Positions 46,838 through 54,115 of a stretch of 64,000 nt of DNA are shown here, piece by piece. Within the stretch, counting starts at the first letter, position 1. Each line of letters opens with the position of its first letter. The stretch spans positions 124,001-188,000 of the forward strand of contig NZ_FNGY01000001.1 in assembly GCF_900103665.1 (NCBI RefSeq), in the 5' to 3' direction. Both the position numbers and the translations under genes were made by a program. The notes beneath the pieces are model-generated. The model made no database searches. It worked only from the letters and a program-made list of their open reading frames with translations, and had not been told where the DNA came from. This stretch comes from Pedobacter steynii (GTDB lineage: Bacteria > Bacteroidota > Bacteroidia > Sphingobacteriales > Sphingobacteriaceae).

Positions 46838-49800
46838 ATGATGGAAAATAGAAAGAATCAAATTACCACTTATTTTATAGGACTAATCTCCATGTTTACT
46901 TATGTAAATGTCAATGCTCAGGAAGAACAGGATAGGACTGTAAATATTTATAATAATGAAACTGAAATCACTGCCAAAGGCAGTATAACCTTAAAAGATG
47001 GCTTTTATATACCGGCAGGTAAAACAGTCAGGATCTATACTACCGGACTGAGTTTTGAAAAATATGTTCCTGTTCTAAATTCGGTAAGTGTGAATCAGAA
47101 TTACATCTTGACCAGGACCTTTAAACGTCCGGGTATCTTTACCGATACTGATATCGCGGCAGGAGGACGGAACACCTCAGAGGTGAATCAGACAGTCCAA
47201 TATTTTGACGGATTAGGCCGGTCTCTTCAAGCAATAACCATACAGGGAAGTCCAGGCTTCCGGGATATGGTACAGCCTGTGGTTTATGATGCTTTTGGCA
47301 GGGAGGCAGTGAAATACCAGTCATACGCTGAAGTGAGCAATGGTGGTGGTTACCGGGCAGATGCGTTAACACCGGGAGCGGGGCAGGCTAGTTTTTTTAG
47401 TGGTACAACGGGTATTAAAGCCACAACTAAACCTTTTTCGGTAATGGTATTTGAAGCCAGTCCTTTAAACCGGGTCTTAGAGCAAGGCGCTCCTGGTGAC
47501 GCCTGGCAGCCTGCGTCTAGCCGTACGGCTACTACTGGACGAACAGTTGTGAGTGAGTATGGAACAAATCTAGCTGAAGAGCCGGTCAAGTTGTGGACGG
47601 TGACTTCTTCGGGAGCTTCCTCTGCAGCCAACTATGCGACTGGAAGACTATATAAAACCAAGATCAAAGATGAGAATTGGGTAAGCGGAAACGCAGGTAC
47701 TGTTGATGAATATAAAGATTTTGATGATCATGTGGTGCTCAAAAGGGTGTGGGAAACTGACACCAAGAGCTTGTCTACATACTATGTGTATGATGACTTT
47801 GGTGATCTTCGCTATGTACTACCTCCGGGAGTAAATGAGAATGGTTCCGACACCAATAGCTTTATGGAAAGTGATACGGTATTTAAGAACTTTATTTATG
47901 GTTATCATTACGATGACCGAAGAAGGCTGATCGAAAAGCAAATTCCCGGAAAAGGTTGGGAGTATATGGTGTACAATGTCCTTGACCAAATCGTGCTGAG
48001 CCAGGATTCCGTTCAAAGAGGATCAGGCAAATGGAACTACAGTAAATATGACGCTTTTGCGAGGGTGGTGACTACGGGTTTGTATACCAGTAGCCTTGCC
48101 AGGTCAGCCATGCAAACCGAAGTCAGTACTGATGGAATAACCAATATCCTTTGGGAAAGCAGGCCGGATGCTGTTGGCTCGGACTATACCAATGTTGCTT
48201 TCCCAAGGGTTAGTACTGAAGCACAGGTGATCAGTTATTATGATAATTATAGTTTTGTTGGAAATACTTTTGGTGCACCTACCGGAGAACAAATGCCCGC
48301 TGACCGTACCAAAACCTTATTGACGGGAACAAAAGTAAATATCCTTGGAACGACGACCATGCTTTTAACGGTCAATTATTACGATGATGAAAGTAGGGTG
48401 GTTCAAAGTAAAAGCCAGAACCATTTAAATGGTACCGATGTAGTGGAAAATACCTATGATTTCATTGGACAGCTGAAAGCCAGTACGCGTACCCATGTAG
48501 GAAATGGTGCAACAACAACCATAGCCAGACGCTATGACCTGGATCATATGGGGCGGAAATTAGCCACCTGGGAATCTATCAATGGGGCTGCAGAGATTGC
48601 TCTGAATAGAATGTATTATAATGAACTTGGGCAGTTGTTTAAAAAATCTGTACATAGTGCAGACACGACAAACTTCCTCCAGTCGGGTACCTATGCCTAT
48701 AATGAAAAGGGCTGGACAAAGACCTATAGTTCTCCTCAGTTCAGCTATGATCTGAAATACCAGGATGGAACAACCCCTCAATTTAATGGAAATATTGCAA
48801 ATCAATTTTGGGGAAGTAATACGAGCTATCCGAACGTATTTACCTATGGTTATGATCATTTAAACAGATTATTGAGTGGAACCAGTACAGGCACTGTAAT
48901 GAGTGAACTGTTGACCTATGATGAGATAGGGAATATTGTCTCCTTAAATAGAGACGGGGCCTTGGGTAGCTATACTTACACCGGAAATAAGCTGAACCAA
49001 GTTACCGGCGGACTTGCAACAGGTGTTTACAGTTATGATGCCAATGGTAACGCTAAGGTAGATGGAAGGACTGGAGTGACCTTAACCTATAACCAGTTGA
49101 ATTTGCCGGCTGCAGTAAGTAAAATAGGTTTAACAATGGCCTATACTTATGATGCAACAGGTGCTAAACTCAGAAAGACAAGTAACGGTGCAACTAGGGA
49201 TTATGCTAAAGGAATAGAGTACGATGGTGCCAATATTGATATCATCCATAATGAGGAAGGCTTGGCCAGAAGAAATGGAAGTGTTTACAGCTACGAATAT
49301 AATCTGACAGATCACCTTGGAAATGTGAGGTTGAGTTTTTATAAGAACCCAAGCGCTGCTTTAGAAGTTTTACAGCAAACCAATTATTATCCATTTGGAA
49401 AGACCTTGGTTGCAAAGGATGGACCAAACAAGTATCTTTATAATGGTAAGGAGTTACAAGAAGAGCTGGGACAGCTTGATTACGGGGCAAGGTTCTATGA
49501 TCCGGTAGTTGGGAGATGGAACGTTGTAGATCCATTAGCTGAAAAAGGAAGAAGGTGGTCGCCATATACATATACTTTCAATAATCCTATAAGATTCACT
49601 GATCCTGATGGAATGTGGCCGGACGGACCAGGTGATGAGGATGACGATGGAATTCCAATTGGACTTCAAACAGGAATGGCAATCGGTGGAGCTATAAGGC
49701 AGGGCTGGAATTCTTTAAAGACCCTTGTTGCTAATGCTGGCGATGCTGTAGGAATAAATAAAACTGCTTCAGGTAAAAAGTGGCAAGCAGTCGATCAGTA

Positions 49801-50206
49801 TTCAAAGGAGAGTGATAGCTATAATTCTGTGATGGTTCAGGTCCCTAGGGAAGGTGCTGTAAAAGATGCTCTTGGTCATTTAGGTGATGGGGTAAACGCA
49901 GTGGCATTGTATGCATCTCTAACAAAGGGTACTACAAACACTTTGCTAGCTAAGACAGGAAAAGAAGCTTCTGCAGCGAGCTCAATGAATAAAGCGATTT
50001 CTTCTCTAAAACAAAATATCTCAGAGCATACACAAAAGTTAAAAGAATATAAAGCAGATCCAATGAAGTTTGACAACAAGGGAACGCTTAAGAATGCTCC
50101 AGAAGAATTACGCGCTAAAATTATAGCGGGTCGGGTTAAACATTTAGAAAAGGAGATTCAAACATTTAGAGAGAATATTGAAAAGATTCAAAATAAAAAG
50201 AAGTGA
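46838..50206 (+). CDS. Rhs core protein (DUF6443) with polymorphic toxin-like C-terminal tip
   Basis: 1122 aa. Signal-like N-terminus (TTYFIGLISMFTYVNVNAQ), DUF6443 opening (NYILTRTFKRPG..., VQYFDGLGRSLQAITIQGSP), many YD repeats (YTYDATGAKLRKTSNG) and the Rhs-associated core ending RFYDPVVGRWNVVDPLAEKG (from R885) to NPIRFTDPDGMWP near 921. The last 200 residues are the variable tip: a Gly/Ala-rich segment then a charged helical domain (KLKEYKADPMKFDNKGTLKN, APEELRAKIIAGRVKHLEKE). A similar DN.G.LKNAP..IR..II.GR..HL pattern recurs at the ends of other Rhs/CDI toxins as I remember it, but I cannot name its activity. The TGATG overlap with the next gene indicates an immunity partner. Confidence 0.85.
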   Translation: MMENRKNQITTYFIGLISMFTYVNVNAQEEQDRTVNIYNNETEITAKGSITLKDGFYIPAGKTVRIYTTGLSFEKYVPVLNSVSVNQNYILTRTFKRPGIFTDTDIAAGGRNTSEVNQTVQYFDGLGRSLQAITIQGSPGFRDMVQPVVYDAFGREAVKYQSYAEVSNGGGYRADALTPGAGQASFFSGTTGIKATTKPFSVMVFEASPLNRVLEQGAPGDAWQPASSRTATTGRTVVSEYGTNLAEEPVKLWTVTSSGASSAANYATGRLYKTKIKDENWVSGNAGTVDEYKDFDDHVVLKRVWETDTKSLSTYYVYDDFGDLRYVLPPGVNENGSDTNSFMESDTVFKNFIYGYHYDDRRRLIEKQIPGKGWEYMVYNVLDQIVLSQDSVQRGSGKWNYSKYDAFARVVTTGLYTSSLARSAMQTEVSTDGITNILWESRPDAVGSDYTNVAFPRVSTEAQVISYYDNYSFVGNTFGAPTGEQMPADRTKTLLTGTKVNILGTTTMLLTVNYYDDESRVVQSKSQNHLNGTDVVENTYDFIGQLKASTRTHVGNGATTTIARRYDLDHMGRKLATWESINGAAEIALNRMYYNELGQLFKKSVHSADTTNFLQSGTYAYNEKGWTKTYSSPQFSYDLKYQDGTTPQFNGNIANQFWGSNTSYPNVFTYGYDHLNRLLSGTSTGTVMSELLTYDEIGNIVSLNRDGALGSYTYTGNKLNQVTGGLATGVYSYDANGNAKVDGRTGVTLTYNQLNLPAAVSKIGLTMAYTYDATGAKLRKTSNGATRDYAKGIEYDGANIDIIHNEEGLARRNGSVYSYEYNLTDHLGNVRLSFYKNPSAALEVLQQTNYYPFGKTLVAKDGPNKYLYNGKELQEELGQLDYGARFYDPVVGRWNVVDPLAEKGRRWSPYTYTFNNPIRFTDPDGMWPDGPGDEDDDGIPIGLQTGMAIGGAIRQGWNSLKTLVANAGDAVGINKTASGKKWQAVDQYSKESDSYNSVMVQVPREGAVKDALGHLGDGVNAVALYASLTKGTTNTLLAKTGKEASAASSMNKAISSLKQNISEHTQKLKEYKADPMKFDNKGTLKNAPEELRAKIIAGRVKHLEKEIQTFRENIEKIQNKKK

Positions 50207-50496
50207 TGAAAATAAAATTGGAAGATATAGAGCAGATGATTTCTGTACTCTTATTAAGATATAAGGAGGCTAATGGAAATGAGATCGAGATAGAAAATGA
50301 TTTTTATTGGGATTTTGCATCAAATGAAATTTACAATCCTATGGAAGAGCCAAAGGACTTGTCATTAGGTCAGCTTACTGACGATTGGGATACACTTAGA
50401 CATTCTTTTCTTTCTGACAATCTAATTCCTTATGATTTGCAAAGGATCTCCAACATTCTTAAAGCTTTGAGTATTGAGAAGCCTATTTATACTTAA
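50206..50496 (+). CDS. Putative immunity protein for the Rhs tip toxin
   Basis: 96 aa from ATG 50206, which overlaps the Rhs stop by one base (TGATG); a GTG at 50203 is a weaker alternative. The protein is small, acidic and cytosolic (MKIKLEDIEQMISVLLLRYK...DFYWDF). Residues NEIEIENDFYWDF and DLSLGQLTDDWDTLRHSF resemble small Rhs/CDI immunity proteins of Bacteroidota in style. Immunity function is inferred from the overlap and size; the family is not recognised with certainty. Confidence 0.72.
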   Translation: MKIKLEDIEQMISVLLLRYKEANGNEIEIENDFYWDFASNEIYNPMEEPKDLSLGQLTDDWDTLRHSFLSDNLIPYDLQRISNILKALSIEKPIYT

Positions 50497-50511
50497 AGCC
50501 AAGCTGGTGAA

Positions 50512-51095
50512 GTGCTTTTATTTGCTTTAAATATAGAACTCAGAGCCCGGTTATCCGGGCTTTGTTGTTTATTGATTATACTCTTTTCTTGTATTGGCAT
50601 CCCGGATAAAAGCGTAAATAATGGCTATCAGGTGAGATTTGTCGTCATCAGAAAGCATCCGAAAAATGAAATTCCCTCCGGGAATTATGTGGAATTAAAC
50701 GATGATCTTAAAGGAATTGTGGCCAGATATATTAAATATCAGTCTTGTAGTGATTGTCTGTATGAGCTCTATTTTAATAAGATCGATCCTCATTATAGTC
50801 AGGTTATTCTCTATAAAGGGAATAAATCACTTACGGTTGATGAATATGAAAAGAATGGGAGATTTCCGGTTATATATACTAAGGTATCAGATAAAAAGAT
50901 CGGTGTGTATACCGGAAGTGAGGGGTATTTTAAAGCTCCAAAAAATCAACGGGGAGATGTAAAAGAAAAAAAAGCAATAAATCCTTTAATGTATGGGTGA
51001 TCTCAGACAGCTTAAATGTCCGAAAGATAGATACACTGAATGACGCCTATCCTTTTCTACCATTGCCGGTAAAACGTGGGTTTCCTCCGCTTTAG
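50512..51095 (+). pseudogene. Frameshifted lipoprotein gene behind the Rhs locus
   Basis: The frame 50512-51000 (GTG, no ATG) encodes a lipoprotein-like start (LSGLCCLLIILFSCIGIP) and about 130 further residues, but stops early. If one base is added in the A8 run at 50966-50973, the reading continues in good protein-like sequence (KSNKSFNVWVISDSLNVRKI, DTLNDAYPFLPLPVKRGFPP) to TAG at 51093-51095. The 5' end is also odd: the signal region overlaps the terminator hairpin of the Rhs operon and no normal start codon exists. I read it as a decayed or phase-shifted gene; family unknown, cysteine pair SCSDC near residue 78. Confidence 0.55.
50544..50567 (+). terminator. Terminator of the Rhs/immunity operon
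   Basis: AGCCCGG (50544-50550), loop TTAT, CCGGGCT (50555-50561), then TTGTTGTTT. It lies inside the apparent first 20 codons of the following lipoprotein frame, which argues that the start of that gene is disturbed. Confidence 0.7.
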
Positions 51096-51197
51096 TCGAT
51101 AAGATATTGGCATTTGGAAGTTGTGGGGTATGTCAATCATCATTGCTCATTCAGAAATGAACTATTGGTTTACCGCCAGAATTTCTATATTTAGGAT

Positions 51198-51890
51198 ATG
51201 TCTACATTTGCCGAAAGGATCATCTCATTTAATGAAAGCCTGGAGTTTACCGGGACCTTGCCCGAGGGAATCAGGATCATGAACCCCTTTAAAGAAAGCC
51301 CTGTTGCCTTACAATCTTCATCTACATTTTACCGGAAGTACTATGATGATGAGTTACCCAGGCATCTGATTCTGGGAATCAATCCCGGACGCTTTGGTTC
51401 AGGATTCACTGGTATTTCATTTACCGATCCCAAGCGCCTGGTGACCAATTGTCAGATTGACTTTCCAGGGCCCATGACACATGAGCCTTCTTCCGAATAC
51501 ATTTATGACATGATCAAAGCTTTCGGTGGGGTGGAGGAGTTCTATCAGCAGTTTTATATTCACTCCATCTGTCCTTTAGGCTTTACCATTATGGGAGAGA
51601 ATGGCAAGGAGACCAATTATAACTATTACGACAATAAGGCTTTGTTGAAAGCAGTCTATCCTTTTATCGTGAAGAACATCCGGACGCAAATTGCGATGGG
51701 CTTTGAAACGGATGTTTGTTTTTGTTTTGGAACAGGGAAGAACGAAGCCTTTTTTAGAAAACTAAATGAGGAGCATCATTTTTTTAAGAAAATTGTTGCG
51801 CTGGAACACCCGCGATATATTATGCAGTACAAATCTAAGCTGAAGCAGGAGTATATCGCTAAATATCTTCAGGCTTTCAGCGAAAAATAA
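51198..51890 (+). CDS. SMUG2-type uracil-DNA glycosylase family protein (DUF4918)
   Basis: 230 aa. The glycosylase signature LILGINPGRFGSGFTGISFT (about 52-71) matches motif I of the UDG superfamily, and EHPRYIMQY near 207 corresponds to the motif II region, where SMUG enzymes carry HPSP and DUF4918 proteins HPR. Length and start (FNESLEF.G.LPEGI.IMNPF) are typical of SMUG2/DUF4918. The expected role is removal of damaged bases (uracil, hypoxanthine or xanthine) from DNA. It appears monocistronic. Confidence 0.85.
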   Translation: MSTFAERIISFNESLEFTGTLPEGIRIMNPFKESPVALQSSSTFYRKYYDDELPRHLILGINPGRFGSGFTGISFTDPKRLVTNCQIDFPGPMTHEPSSEYIYDMIKAFGGVEEFYQQFYIHSICPLGFTIMGENGKETNYNYYDNKALLKAVYPFIVKNIRTQIAMGFETDVCFCFGTGKNEAFFRKLNEEHHFFKKIVALEHPRYIMQYKSKLKQEYIAKYLQAFSEK

Positions 51891-51923
51891 CCACTTGGTT
51901 CTGATTCTTGATATATTAGACTT

Positions 51924-52475
51924 ATGAGTCAACTAAAGAATGTGATCATTCCAGAGGAACTGATCGTTAGTAAAATATATCTGATCAGGGGACAAAAGGT
52001 GATGATCGATCGCGATCTTTCAGAAATGTATGGTGTAGAAACCAGGGTGTTGAATCAGGCGATAAAGCGAAATGCAAAGCGTTTTCCTCCGGATTTTATG
52101 TTCCAGCTAACCGTACAGGAATTGTCGGATTGGAAGTCACAAAATGTGATATCCAATAAGGAAAAAATGGGGCTAAGGAAATTACCTAAGGTCTTCACTG
52201 AACAGGGGGTAGCGATGTTATCAAGCGTTCTTAACAGCGAGACCGCCATAGCGGTAAACATCAGGATCATCAGAACATTTACACGCATCAGGCAAATGCT
52301 GACAGACCATACAGACCTTCGTCTGGAGGTGGAACAGATCAAAAAGAAGCTGGACCATCAGGACAAAAATATGGAAGCTGTATTTCAGTATCTGGATGAA
52401 TTGCTGGTGAGGAAAGAAGCGCCCGAACCTGATCGGAAAAGTATTGGTTATCAGTTTGGTTCCGGTAAATCTTAA
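51924..52475 (+). CDS. ORF6N-domain DNA-binding protein
   Basis: 183 aa. The ORF6N domain occupies about residues 8-95: YLIRGQKVMIDRDLSEMYGV, ETRVLNQAIKRNAKRFPPDF then MFQLT..E. and FTEQGVAMLSSVLNSETAIA. A helical coiled segment (LRLEVEQIKKKLDHQDKNME) and a basic tail follow. ORF6N/KilA-N-like proteins occur in phages and as chromosomal genes in Bacteroidota; the function is unknown, likely DNA binding. It lies 33 bases after the glycosylase gene and overlaps the 3' end of the convergent Crp/Fnr gene by 4 bases. Confidence 0.87.
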   Translation: MSQLKNVIIPEELIVSKIYLIRGQKVMIDRDLSEMYGVETRVLNQAIKRNAKRFPPDFMFQLTVQELSDWKSQNVISNKEKMGLRKLPKVFTEQGVAMLSSVLNSETAIAVNIRIIRTFTRIRQMLTDHTDLRLEVEQIKKKLDHQDKNMEAVFQYLDELLVRKEAPEPDRKSIGYQFGSGKS

Positions 52476-53194
52476 CGAAGTTTAAGGCTTTTATTGCTGT
52501 AACTCGAGATTTCAGCCAGCATTCTTATATCTGTAATCGTAATTTTGCGGCCCTCGGTATACAGGATGCCCAGTGTCTTAAATTCCTTTAAAATCCGGAC
52601 CAGGTTCTCCTTGGCGATGCCAGCCATATTGGACAGGTCACTTCTGGAGATGTTAATGGTATCTTCATTCGCTTCCTCATTCTTGTATTTTTCCCTCAGC
52701 ACGATCAGGGTGATGGCCACTCTTTCCCGGGCTGTTCTTTGTGTAAATACAGCAATATTGTTTGTTAAAACCGCATACTCATGGCTCATGTTCTTTAATA
52801 AACGTTGAGAAAGAATCACGGAATTGTGTAATACTTCCAGAAAATCTTCTTTCGGGATAAAGGCAATAATACAGTCTTCTATCGCAGTTGCAGAGTCCGG
52901 ATAGCGGTCTTCAGCCAGGATTGCGTGATATCCGATCAGTTCTGTACTACCGGCCACATAAATGATCTGTTCCCTGCCATCACGGTCTACCTTATACTTT
53001 TTTACGATCCCCTTTTGAATGTAATATATCCCCGAAGGAACAGCACCTTCTTTAAAGATCACATCTCCTTTATTATAACTTTCTACAGTCATATTGACAC
53101 AAAGGCGGTCATGGTCTTCGGAGGGAATACTTTTCAGGATAGATTGTGATTTGAAATTCCATTGATCAATTGGAAAAATTCCGGCTAGGCTCAT
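52472..53194 (-). CDS. Crp/Fnr-family transcriptional regulator
   Basis: 240 aa: cyclic-nucleotide-binding-like beta roll (about 30-140; YNKGDVIFKEGAVPSGIYYI, GRE.IIYVAGSTELIGYHAIL), dimer helix and winged HTH (SRSDLSNMAGIAKENLVRIL). No N-terminal FNR-type cysteine cluster, so it is not an iron-sulfur oxygen sensor. It is divergent from the YegP-type gene and may control it; the ligand is unknown. Its 3' end overlaps the ORF6N gene by 4 bases. Confidence 0.9.
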   Translation of the reverse strand: MSLAGIFPIDQWNFKSQSILKSIPSEDHDRLCVNMTVESYNKGDVIFKEGAVPSGIYYIQKGIVKKYKVDRDGREQIIYVAGSTELIGYHAILAEDRYPDSATAIEDCIIAFIPKEDFLEVLHNSVILSQRLLKNMSHEYAVLTNNIAVFTQRTARERVAITLIVLREKYKNEEANEDTINISRSDLSNMAGIAKENLVRILKEFKTLGILYTEGRKITITDIRMLAEISSYSNKSLKLR

Positions 53195-53341
53195 ATTCTC
53201 GTTCTCTCTGCAAAGTTACTTCTATTTTTTTTGCATTCTTCCACTATTAAAGGTCATGTTGCGGTAATAACTTTTTAAAATAATTGATATTTATCAGTTT
53301 TTCGATTGACACTGATGTGTGTTTTTTATTTCCGGCGATCT

Positions 53342-53349
53342 TAAATTTG
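53342..53349 (+). promoter_or_regulatory. -7 box TAAATTTG before the YegP-like gene
   Basis: Exact TAnnTTTG, 23 bases before the ATG at 53373. The -33 region is T-rich without a clear TTG. Confidence 0.45.
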
Positions 53350-53372
53350 CAGTCGTAAACTTTAAATGAGTT

Positions 53373-53744
53373 ATGGCAAAATTTCAGATTATAAAAGACT
53401 TTGACAACAAGTACCATTTTAACCTAAAGTTGAAATCGGGCGAGATCGTATTGCGGAGTTCGGATCGTACGACTGCAAAAATCGCTTGCGAAAAGCAAAT
53501 TGACCTGGTTAAGGCAAATTCAAAATTCGCACACCGTTTCAGCCGTCAGTCAGACGAACAGGGTTCTTATTTTATTTTGAAGGATGCGGATAACCAGGTG
53601 CTGGGGCGTAGCGGTTATTATACGTATTGGTTGGATATGGAACGTAGCATTGCTGCGATCAGAAGCTATACCCACGATGCAGAGCTGGAAGACTTAAGCA
53701 GCCTGACAGTAAAAGCGTCCGATCTGGACCTTGTAGCTGAATAA
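53373..53744 (+). CDS. YegP-family protein (tandem DUF1508)
   Basis: 123 aa with two DUF1508 repeats: FQIIKDFDNKYHFNLKLKSG (residues 4-23) and SYFILKDADNQVLGRSGYYT (about 66-85), each followed by a helix that packs on the strands (SSDRTTAKIACEKQID; WLDMERSIAAIRSY). These small cytosolic proteins are widespread and of unknown biochemical role, sometimes linked to stress. Divergent from the Crp/Fnr gene and followed by its own terminator. Confidence 0.85.
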   Translation: MAKFQIIKDFDNKYHFNLKLKSGEIVLRSSDRTTAKIACEKQIDLVKANSKFAHRFSRQSDEQGSYFILKDADNQVLGRSGYYTYWLDMERSIAAIRSYTHDAELEDLSSLTVKASDLDLVAE

Positions 53745-53780
53745 TCCCTCAGAACACGATTAAAAATCATCGCTATATTC

Positions 53781-53823
53781 AAAGCAATACCTGGGCTAAT
53801 CGCCGAAGTATTGCTTTTTTTTT
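53781..53823 (+). terminator. Rho-independent terminator after the YegP-like gene
   Basis: AAAGCAATAC (53781-53790) pairs with GTATTGCTTT (53808-53817) around a 17-base loop, followed by a T-run. Confidence 0.88.
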
Positions 53824-54115
53824 AAGCCTTCCCTTCTTTTTTGTAACTTCTTTGATGGCAATCAGCGCTCAATTGGATGCGTTGTGGTTATTATGATCCT
53901 GTTTGGCCTTATTTCGCGGCCGGGTATTACTTTTAATACAATGGGAATGCGTTCTGAACAAAAGAAAATCGTAATTTTTGCTTTTTTATGAGGCGGAGCA
54001 CATGCGAGGAGCACCTGTTGTAGATACATAAACCATGATTAGTGCAGGTGTGGAAAGATGCAGACCGGTTATATGATGAAGGAAATTAATGTCGCTGGCC
54101 TAAATTAGTATTGTT
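53824..54115. other. Intergenic region without a recognisable gene
   Basis: No ORF of convincing composition is present, and no tRNA or clear promoter was found. Short open stretches near 53940-54000 and 54040-54090 are interrupted by stops in all frames. It may include remnants of a lost gene, but none can be named. Confidence 0.4.

Noticed and set aside
53940..54090. Possible gene remnant before the TPR metalloprotein
   Set aside because: Short in-frame pieces look weakly protein-like, but no family could be named and stops occur in every frame.
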